Positions 56,041-64,000 of a DNA stretch of 64,000 nucleotides are shown here, one piece after another; positions within the stretch are counted from its first letter, which is position 1, and each line of letters opens with the position of its first letter. Source of the stretch: Mangifera indica (lineage: Eukaryota > Streptophyta > Magnoliopsida > Sapindales > Anacardiaceae); assembly GCF_011075055.1 (NCBI RefSeq), contig NC_058144.1, forward strand, positions 17,289,807-17,353,806, in the 5' to 3' direction. The translations under genes and the position numbers were made by a program. The notes under the pieces are model-generated. The model did no database searches, was not told the origin of the DNA, and saw only the letters and a list, made by a program, of their open reading frames with translations.

Positions 56041-57578
56041 TATTAGGGAAGGTACCCTAAAGCCAATCGTATTGGACATTTGTAATTAAAATTTTATGTT
56101 ATTTATTAATAAAGGATTTATTATTATTCAAGTCAAATGGATCTCAATTATATGATTGCAAGAATAATATGTCTTTAGGATGATGGAACTGTGACGAGGA
56201 GATCAAACAATTGGTATATACATTAAGTGGTTATTCTAGAAACATCAGTAATACAAATATTACCATGACCAAGGGCATTAGTAATAATTATAGAATTATC
56301 ATAGTGTTGAGTGACTTTATCGAAAGGTAGTAACAATTATCACGTGTCGAAGCTATTTGCAAATGGCTTAGTATAACACATGGGTGCATGTTATAGTATG
56401 TTCACCAAACTAACCCCAACCAAAGGATATCCATATGGATGGTTGCTCTAGTATCTATGGAATAAATCCTTTGAACACCACGAGTGTATATGATCATTTG
56501 ACTTAAGGTCAACAGACTGTCTCGTGTAAAGATCGATATAGTTTGATGTTATCGAATGTGTCGCCGTAATTGAGGTAACTATAAAGAAAATGATTTTTCT
56601 TATTGTGAGATACATGGAGGCTATGGTTGATCAATAAAGGATTTCTCACTCTTGAGCATGAAAAAAGATATCTCACATGAGAATACTGAAAAACATCCAT
56701 GACCACCTGAATTTATGGTCGTAATGGGATTACATCATAGTTTGATTCGTGTTGGTCATTGATATGTATTAGTTCATACCAAAGAGCCATTAAGATAGAC
56801 ACACTTTTATGTCTTAACCTTAAGAGATATTAATTAATAAAAGGATTGGATTATATGTAGCCATGATGTTGTAAAGGCTTAAGAGATGTCTACTGACACT
56901 TTGATGAGTAGGTGGCCATTATGGTCTATGTTCAAATTCATCCTAAACCTAGGCATTACTGATTCAATAGAGAGTTTATGAGTCACGCATATAAAATTTT
57001 ATTTAAACTCAGAGACAAAGGTTATTTGATGATAATCTTGGTGCTTGGAAATAAGGGTGAGACCGCGAATAAACTAGGCTTGTCCAATAAGATTAAAAAG
57101 CCTAATTTGATTTTTCCTTAACTATGTATGACTATGCATGGTGTCTATCGATTGTATGCCATTGTATACCATTGTATGGAAAGAAACAATTGTTCCTTGT
57201 TAACGAACAGTCATTCCAAGCATCTCAATATTATAAATAGATGCCTTAGTTGCCTTCTCTTTTCCCTAAACACACATATTTAATCATAAAGCCTTAATAG
57301 TCTCTTGCGATTGAATAAGCCTTCAATCGTGTTTGTGTTTCATGTGGATATCAAAGTGATGCCTTCCAAAGGTTGGATAGTATCTTTACTTGCCACGTAA
57401 AGAACGAATGAATCATCTGACATAGGTATAATTCTATTAACACCCTATATTTGTCAATGGCATGTTCATGAATCATATGTTCAAAACGGGTATCTTAGAT
57501 AGGTTCTTGGGATTGTTTGATTTTATAAGTTTTAAATTTCATTACACTGTTAGTTACTAGAGCCCTAATAACCCAACA
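56041..57578 (+). repeat. Outer copia 3' LTR
   Basis: It starts 'tattagggaaggtacccta' and ends 'gagccctaataacccaaca', 1538 bp. It parallels both parts of the outer 5' LTR, including 'aataaggg..gacgccacg/gagaccgcgaa' and 'atagatgcctta'. The following tatag is the right TSD. Confidence 0.83.
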
Positions 57579-57880
57579 TATAGCACCAACTTCATCTATA
57601 TGTTCACAAGGAATAATTACAAAAATATTTCTATAAAGTGACTTTATAAGATTTCTTATAGGAATTCTGATAAGACTTTAGACAATGTCTTTCTTGCTTG
57701 GAGAATGGACCAAGAATATTGAAAAAAGAATTTTTTTTTTTTCTCTCTTAGTTTTTATATCCATGTGGAGAGGGCATTGTCATCACCCAACGACATGTGG
57801 TGCCAACAAGTTTTTCTTGGTCTACATGTTTGTTTGATTAAAAGATACATGTACAGTTAAGATTATTATAGGTTGGAGAT
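57579..57880. other. Unassigned AT-rich DNA
   Basis: Host sequence to the right of the outer copia. No coding, RNA or repeat feature is recognised apart from a T-run at 57730-57742. It may be gypsy-derived, but I cannot show it. Confidence 0.4.
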
Positions 57881-58615
57881 TGCTAGGTTGGGTGTAGCAT
57901 TACCACTTTACATTTAATGTGATACATGTTGTATGTCCAATGTAGTCACTTTGCATTAAATGTGACACAGTCCGTCTGGTCAACAAAGTGATAATTATAC
58001 TAATTTTTCTATTATCACAACTTGAATAGTTCATATAATGGTAGATGCATGGCCATTATTAAATGACCTAAATCTTTTCTTACCTAAAGATGACATGTCC
58101 TTCTTACTATGGTAAGGTAGGAATCTGCCTATTTGTAATGTGCAACTGTGTGTCTCTTAGTGATGTGAGTTAAGCATGGGTTGTTTACAAACTCATAGTG
58201 ATATGTTAGCCTATTAGGTCATTATAATGTTGGGCATACAACATATACCAGCCACATGGTAGTTACACATTGTTAGACACACTTACTGAGGGATAAGTTT
58301 GGGAGATTTCATTTTCATTGTAATTTTAGGTTTGATACAATTGGTTTATAAAAGTAGGAAAATAAGTCGACCACCTAACTAGGCATCCTAATCAGAATTG
58401 ATCGATTCCACAAAAATCGAAATCCAAACTTACTTAAGATAGGTCATTTCCGAATAGGAACCTAATATCCCATATATGATTGCTCTATATGAATATAGAT
58501 TTTATTTCTATACAATAGCTGTGGATAGTTATAAATATATTATAAAGGAGATTAATAATAACATAAATAAAGCACTCTTATTTATTAAATATTTATTTAC
58601 TCTATTACACAAACA
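57881..58615 (+). repeat. Possible solo or 3' LTR, unclassified
   Basis: 'ggttggagat' (57871-57880), which looks like a polypurine tract, is followed by 'tgctaggttgggtgtagc', and the region ends 'ctctattacacaaaca'. A TATA-like 'ttataaaggag' lies at about 58545. These are weak LTR signs. No second copy exists in the window and no TSD was found. Confidence 0.3.
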
Positions 58616-59200
58616 CATTGTACTTTTGAAGTGAGCCCATAAGAAAAAGACTAATTTCCACAACAACATGCATAAAAACAACTACTTTCATAACACTAAA
58701 CATATTTACATGACTAACCAAACAACTAAAACTCATAAAACTTAACTTTGAACCATAACAATTTATACTAGATCAAATATACAGGTAAAGTCAAGAAATT
58801 GAATCATTTACCAATCTCTATCAATTTTTAATCTAAGATAAATTTCTCTTTAAGGTTGGGTTTGTTTTCATCACTAAAATGTCACAAAAAATTCATTTAA
58901 AGTTCAAGTAAAATCATCATTGTAAAAAATCTGTACCATGATTAATGTTCAAAAATTAATTGATTTTTCAAAATCCAAAATGGTTACAAAGATTATTTTT
59001 TTAAAAAAGAAAGAAAATGAAAGAATGTTATCCCATTATTTCAATTCTTGCTCATAAACAATCATGATCTTATCCCATAATTTTTGCCCATAAATAATTA
59101 TGATTCTCTCTCAAATTTGTGTTAAAATATAACACATCTGATGGATTGAGTAGTCATGCTTATTTTATTTTTATTGAGTATTTAAAATATTGTTGTGTTC
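58616..59200. other. Unassigned AT-rich DNA
   Basis: Very AT-rich sequence. Two similar short blocks, 'ttatcccattatttcaattcttgctcataaacaatcatgat'-like at 59029 and 59071, suggest a small tandem duplication of about 40 bases. No gene or RNA is seen. Confidence 0.4.
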
Positions 59201-60797
59201 GAAATAAAGGGATATTTTTTAATACTCATAGAAAGAGAGACTTGAACTTGTTATGCGGTGACCAAGGAAGGAAGTCTTCGGGGAAACATTTGCCACAAGA
59301 AGACCGTCATGATTATCATAGGAAAGGTAGGCCTTCAATCCCTATTTCTTCTTGCACCAAAATTTTGTGAGTAGAATTTTGTATGTTGTAGATGAATGTT
59401 TCAAATGCGTGATTATGTTTGCAATGGTCTTTATGTATACATATTTCTTATATGAGGATTACATATGTTATGGCATTTGTGTATGATATTTTGGATATCT
59501 GATGATGATATATGCTATGGTGATTTACAGTATATATGTTTGGATGAGTTTTGTGTAATTGAAAGATATGATATTGGGTTGGATGCTTAGAAAGGCTTAG
59601 AAATCTCTAAATTCTGAAATCATAGTAGTTCCAAATTGGAGGATGGCAGGTGTGCATGGCAACAGATGTCAAACACATCTATGCATGGAAAGTGTATGGT
59701 TATGCCTTAGTTGGGTTATCGTCCGGTGTAACCCAGGCTCCGACTTGCAACGTATGTGTTAGGCGTGCACTAGGCATGTCAAGCTAGTATTATGCTTTCG
59801 ATGTGTTATGCGTACATCAAGTAGGTCTAAGATGGTATGCGCTTGCCAGACCGAGACAAAATTTTCAAAAGAAATGGTGACTAAAGCACAGTTGCATGCC
59901 ATGTATGCATTTTTTGAGTTGGTGTTCTATGTGAGCACCCAGACATGCTAAAGTGTACCTATACCATTTAAAATACACTTTAGCCCATAATACACTTATG
60001 TTTGGCATGTCACATTTTTGTCGAACCTTAGGAAGGTGATTTTCGCTCCATTCATAAGCATGGGAATGGAATTAGTGTCCATAGGGGTTCGTAAAGGACT
60101 AAACTTGAGAATATACGCATAATTGTTAGCGTAGGTAATTACAAGTCATATTGGATTCCAATTTATGAGAAATCCTAGTCATGAGAACACACGAGCTGAT
60201 TGATGAGATGTCTCAGCTCCTAGTTGAAAAGTGGAATTAAATTAATTAGCAATGACGATGTAAATGACATCTGAGATGGGCGTCCCTTTGAACCATTTCT
60301 ACGAGGAAGGAAAATAACACCTAAGATTGGTGTTTGAAGGGATGTGTCTGGGGCACATATGACAGTGGGACTCTATCAGAGGTATTTATAAGGATAACAC
60401 AAACTTATTATGAAAGCCTATTGAAAGTCACAACTTACACGTTTCTTGTCTTTCATATGTAGGAGAAATAATAGGGTAAGCAGAGAAATGAACAAATTAA
60501 CACATTGAAAGACATACTTGGATATTGTTGACTTGACATGTTGTCATGCATAGACTTGGACTTCCTTGATTTAATACACATTAAAATTAAGAATAATGTT
60601 TGTTTTTATATACATTTATTATTATTGTTATTTTCTGCAATACACCTTTTGACACCCTTGCCATTTATAATAAATTCATGATGTTTCTTTCATAAATCTA
60701 CATTGCCATTATACTTTTACAATAATTAGAATTGGGGTGACACGTCTCTTCGAGGTAATTATTGCTTGGGGTACTTTTTTTAAAGTGAGGTGTTACA
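59201..60797 (+). repeat. Gypsy-C 5' LTR (left edge unresolved)
   Basis: The right edge is clear: 'aaagtgaggtgttaca' at 60797 followed by a primer site. Internally it holds 'ggtaggccttcaatccc', 'cgtccggtgtaacccagg' and several short 'tatgcgtacatcaa/gtatgcgcttgc' blocks, unlike the Gypsy-A LTR, so it is a different family. The left edge could lie anywhere from about 58620 to 59300. The 84-codon frame at 59119-59370 lies in this region and shows no known domain. Confidence 0.6.
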
Positions 60798-60800
60798 TTT

Positions 60801-60817
60801 TTTGTATCAGAGCATGG
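60801..60817 (+). other. Gypsy-C primer binding site
   Basis: 'tttgtatcagagcatgg' follows the LTR end by three bases. It differs by one base from TTTGGTATCAGAGCATGG, the initiator tRNA-Met type site. Confidence 0.85.
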
Positions 60818-60999
60818 TGTTATGAACCTCAAAAGGCATTGAAAACAAGTTTTAAAAAATTTGCATAAATTAGTCGTTATGGCAGTATTGATCGCACCAT
60901 CCCCCTCCCCCTGCACCCTGACTACTGTAAGTACCTACTATGATTATTGATATGCTTTATTCTAAATTTTGGGTGGTTTTGTAGATTGAGGAGGTTTAT

Positions 61000-62170
61000 T
61001 TGATTGGATACTTTTATCCCAAAGGAGAGTCATTTTAAGTCATTGACACTTATACTTATATTTACACCTATACCTGTAACACCAACATTAGTATCAATAC
61101 CAACATTGATACAGACACTAACACCAGTCCTAGCACCAAGGATGGTATAGATGACAGATATCCAAAATATTATACAAGAAGTGCTAAAAGAGCATCATGA
61201 GCTATTTGTCAGTGTCGGGCATTCAATTAAGGTACTACTAGCCTCGATTCAGCCACCACCTAGTTAGTAGTCTATTCAACCGCTAGTTTAACAGATAACT
61301 GATGTGAACAATCATATGCACCCAATATATAGACTAGCAACTAGACATTAGCCATTGAAGTTTAAGGGTACCATAGATCTAATTATGGATCTCGAGCAGT
61401 TAGAGGTTGTAGATGAAGTTATGACCATGTTTTCTATGTTAAACCAAGAAAAAGTTATGTTTGCGACCTACTTGCTAAAAAGGGACACTAAAGCTTAATG
61501 GAGACTTATGTGTACTACTCGCCCTATAGAGGGTATATCATGAGTCGATTTCAGGTAGATGTTCAATGAGGAATACATGTCAACAAATGCCATGAGATCT
61601 CAAACCTAAGAATTCTTTAGCTTAAAGTAGGGTAGTATAATTATTTCAGAATATTCTACCCGATTCAATGCTTTTATCATATATGCCCCAAGAGTAATTG
61701 ACATGGTTCAGGAAAGGATAAAGATGTTTATAAAAAGACTTCGAGTTGACCTCACTATAGAAGTGATGATAGGGGACCATGTCCTTGCTACTTATTTTGA
61801 GGCCCTAAATAAAGCCATGAGGGTTGAGATTATGTTGGACTGTATGGACAAAGAAAGGGACTCATAGATGACAGACAATAGGACTTTAAGGGATGTTTTC
61901 AGCTGAGATACTAGTAGAAATAAAGACTAAAAAGGAAAAATAACTTTAAGTCATGAGACCCCAAAAAAGGTGATAAAGTTAAGAGGTACCATTGAAAGGA
62001 GCCTCTTGTTTGTTGGAGATATAGTCATAGGTATTCGGATAAGTGTAGGCCAAGCTAGAGGATTTGTCTCAGATACACTTAGCTAAGACATTTTACCAGA
62101 GAGTGTTATTTGAGAATTAGTATGACTTTAGTGAGATTAAAATAACCTACAAGTTGAGGGCAAGCTAAGG
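61000..62170 (+). pseudogene. Gypsy-C gag, broken
   Basis: A proline/threonine-rich, low-complexity N-terminal region (about 61030-61280) is followed by the gag domain from about 61345: PLKFKGTIDLIMDLEQLEVV, then MFSMLNQEKVMFATYLLKRD and YSTRFNAFIIYAPRVIDMVQ with ERIKMFIKRLRVDL. This matches retrotransposon gag (order G..DP..A..W shortened). No intact zinc knuckle was seen near 61980-62100. At least five in-frame stops are present. Confidence 0.75.
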
Positions 62171-62229
62171 TATGTATAATTACTTAGGCATAGGCTAAGA
62201 CCAACCCAACTACCATGATGAATCAGTTA

Positions 62230-62700
62230 CTCTTTCATATTATTCCTTTATATGTTTTGATTTATTCAAGTGCAACACATAGTTTTGTAACTTAGGAATT
62301 AACACAAAGACTAGGGCTAAAACCCATTATGGTGAACCATATCAATATCGAGATGCTTGATGTTGACAAAATACTGAGCGATAGGATATTATTGGGTCAA
62401 ATAATGGTGTTGAAAGGCCAAGAATTGAAAGTTGACTTAATCATGTTTGAGATGCTCGATTTCTACATAATCTTAGGTATGGACTTCCTTAATAGGTATG
62501 AGGTTGAAATCAAATGTAAAAAGAAGAAGGTCAAGTTTAGTTTAGATAATGGTGATAAGTTCTCCATTGGTATGGGTCGATTACTTAGCTTGATGATTAT
62601 CAATGTCAAGGATCACAAAATGCTAAATAAAAGATACATTGGATACTTGGCACAGGTAATAAATAGATATGATTTTGAGACAACTTCTAGTGTATGATGC
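62230..62700 (+). pseudogene. Gypsy-C aspartic protease, catalytic Asp lost
   Basis: The region reads YVLIYSSATHSFVT near 62255-62297, where the plant gypsy protease normally has LIDSGATHSF: the catalytic aspartate has become tyrosine and glycine has become serine. A stop follows. The open stretch 62329-62697 continues with KVDLIMFEMLDFYIILGMDF and LNRYEVEIKCKKKKVKFSLD, the second half of the RVP_2-type protease. The enzyme would be inactive. Confidence 0.82.
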
Positions 62701-62879
62701 ATTTCATGGTCTATAAGTTTCTAGATATGTTTCTGGATAACTATTTGAGGTTAACACCCAAGAGAGAAGTAAAACCACATTGAATTAGCTTTAGAAAGAG
62801 CACTTTTATCAAAGACACCTCATTGTATAACCACAATAAAACTCTAGGAATTAAAAATAGTTGCAAGAGCTACATGGTA

Positions 62880-63746
62880 GTGAGTTTATTCAACCTAGTC
62901 ACCGATCCTCTTTGTCAAAAAGAATGGCAAATCAATGTGCATGTGTATCAATTAAAGAGAACTCAATTTTGTGACCATAAAAAATAAGTATCCATTACCT
63001 AGAATTGATGATTTTTTTAATCAGTTAAGATGAGCTACAATACTTTCAAAAATAAACTTATAGTGATGCTTTTCGGTCTAGCTATCATCTAGTTTGGGCG
63101 GCAGATAAGATATTTTGAAAACCACATTTTGAACTAGATATGAGCATTATAAGTTTATAGTGATGCTTTTCGGTTGACTAATACTCCAGTGGTCTTTATG
63201 GATCTCATAAACTAGGTCTTTTGAGATTGGTTGGATAATTTCATTGTAGTCTTCATTGACGACATCTTGGTATATTTTAGAACTCGGGAAGAGCATGAAC
63301 AACATCTAAGATTAGTACTGTAAGAAAGATTGGTAATTGTATGCCAAATTTTCCAAATGTGAATTTTGGCTTGATTGAGTAACATTTTTGGGGCATTTGG
63401 TTTTAGTGGATGGTATTTTCATAGACCCAAGTAAAGTTAGGGTTATGATAGAATGACAAAGATTGAAGTCTGTTAAAGAGGTTCAAAGTTTCATAGGATT
63501 GGTTGGTTATTATCGATAATTTGTTTAGGGTTTTTTTATATTGGCCTAGTTATTGACTGAGTTAACTCATAAAGACATTCCTTTTTAATGGTTTTCAGAT
63601 TATAAGAATAGTTTCTAGGCCATAAAATAGAGATTGACTACAACTCCAGTTTTGACCCTACCGATTGATAGAAAAGAATTTAATCTATATGCAGATGCAT
63701 CACATCAGGGACTAAGAGTTGTCTTGATACAAAGAGGTAAGCGTTA
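62880..63746 (+). pseudogene. Gypsy-C reverse transcriptase and RNase H start, broken
   Basis: RT words occur in shifted frames: FSKIN then SSYHL (motif A, 63044-63095), IVMLFG at about 63155-63172, TPVVFMDLI, then the active site [20 protein letters not shown] at 63238-63300. RNase H starts FNLYADASHQG at 63679-63710, followed by LIQRGK, and is cut by the copia LTR. A 20-base duplicated filler interrupts motif A at 63058. Confidence 0.8.
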
Positions 63747-64000
63747 TGATAGAAACCCTGTAGCTAATTGATTTGACATTTGTAATTGTAATTTATCTTA
63801 TGAATTAATAAAATAATTTATAATTATTTAGTTCATATGTTTGTCTATCATATGATTGTGCAAATAACATGCCCTTAGAGTGATAAAATTATAACAAGAG
63901 GATCAAACGACTAATCATGGGAACCCTATGACATATTAGATAGTCATTCTAGAAATGTCAATAATCCTAACATTACAATGACCAAGGGTATATAAATGGT
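63747..64000 (+). repeat. Copia LTR start, running off the window
   Basis: It starts 'tgatagaaaccctgtagcta' and continues 'attgatttgacatttgtaatt', 'aataaaataatttataattatt', 'gcaaataacatgcccttagag' and 'aacattacaatgaccaaggg', in register with the first 250 bases of the copia LTRs at 33121 and 37969. It lies inside the RNase H of Gypsy-C. Confidence 0.82.

Larger units (their letters stand above)
37969..57578 (+). mobile_element. Outer copia element, split by two nested insertions
   Basis: A Ty1/copia element spread over 19.6 kb. Order: 5' LTR (37969-38719 and 42518-43357), primer site, leader (43358-44794), gag to RT (52339-56040), polypurine tract, 3' LTR (56041-57578). Flanks tagag (37964-37968) and tatag (57579-57583) form a TSD with one mismatch. 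Removing the insertions at 38720-42512 and 44795-52338 leaves about 8 kb. The elements share leader sequence with the inner copia, so they are one family. Neither is functional. Confidence 0.82.
60797..63746 (+). mobile_element. Gypsy-C internal region, truncated by a copia LTR
   Basis: After the LTR come a primer site, gag, protease, RT and the start of RNase H, in the normal gypsy order, on the plus strand. At 63747 a copia LTR interrupts RNase H; the rest lies beyond the window. All frames have many stops. The element is distinct from Gypsy-A and Gypsy-B in LTR sequence and in protein wording. Confidence 0.82.

Noticed and set aside
44795..57578. An LTR-internal-LTR-internal-LTR array that could come from unequal recombination
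   Set aside because: The middle block is flanked by a 5-bp TSD and the outer leader resumes in register after it, so nested insertion explains it better.
59119..59370. An 84-codon open frame with a basic C-terminus
   Set aside because: No start context, domain or homologous partner is visible, and it lies in the likely Gypsy-C LTR region.

Overview
The window looks like eudicot plant nuclear DNA from a repeat-rich, probably heterochromatic region. It is AT-rich, and I could find no host gene in it. Almost every base can be placed in a decayed transposable element. The evidence is LINE reverse transcriptase, Ty1/copia and Ty3/gypsy gag-pol remnants, tRNA-Met-type primer binding sites, polypurine tracts, TG...CA long terminal repeats (LTRs) and short target-site duplications (TSDs). 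No long open gene-like frame, tRNA, rRNA or CRISPR array is supported. All coordinates, repeat matches and translations were made by eye.

Layout. 1-2672: 3' half of an L1-type LINE (+). 2673-6225: 3' end of a copia element (RT remnant, polypurine tract, 3' LTR with a 510-bp internal duplication). 6226-9955: a plus-sense gypsy LTR split by a minus-sense solo gypsy LTR (6774-8911). 10108-19301: Gypsy-A, a complete-length but decayed minus-strand chromovirus-like element (TSD acatc). 19302-23355: gypsy LTR pieces in both orientations, a short solo copia LTR (19395-19977) and a 27-bp minisatellite. 23355-35965: a broken plus-strand gypsy element. Its 3' LTR holds Gypsy-B (24120-32830, TSD ctttc, the best preserved element), itself split by a solo LTR (29394-31682, TSD gaggg), and a solo copia LTR (33121-35442) split by a Mutator-like foldback element (33213-34013, 9-bp TSD). 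35966-37968: gypsy LTR. 37969-57578: an outer copia element with a solo copia LTR (holding a solo gypsy LTR) in its 5' LTR and a second copia element (holding a second Mutator-like foldback element) in its leader. 57579-59200: mostly unassigned AT-rich DNA. 59200-63746: Gypsy-C (+), cut by another copia LTR that runs off the window at 64000.

How the parts relate. These are successive insertions, not cooperating genes. Ten nested or adjacent insertions can be bounded by TSDs, which gives a relative order of events. No element has an intact reading frame, so any mobility would need proteins supplied from elsewhere. The most interesting features are the self-nesting of one copia family, the foldback element family with 9-bp TSDs, and a roughly 200-bp module bounded by inverted ACTGTTCA motifs. 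That module occurs once in the Gypsy-B LTR and three times in tandem in a different gypsy LTR. I found no convincing new biochemical system.
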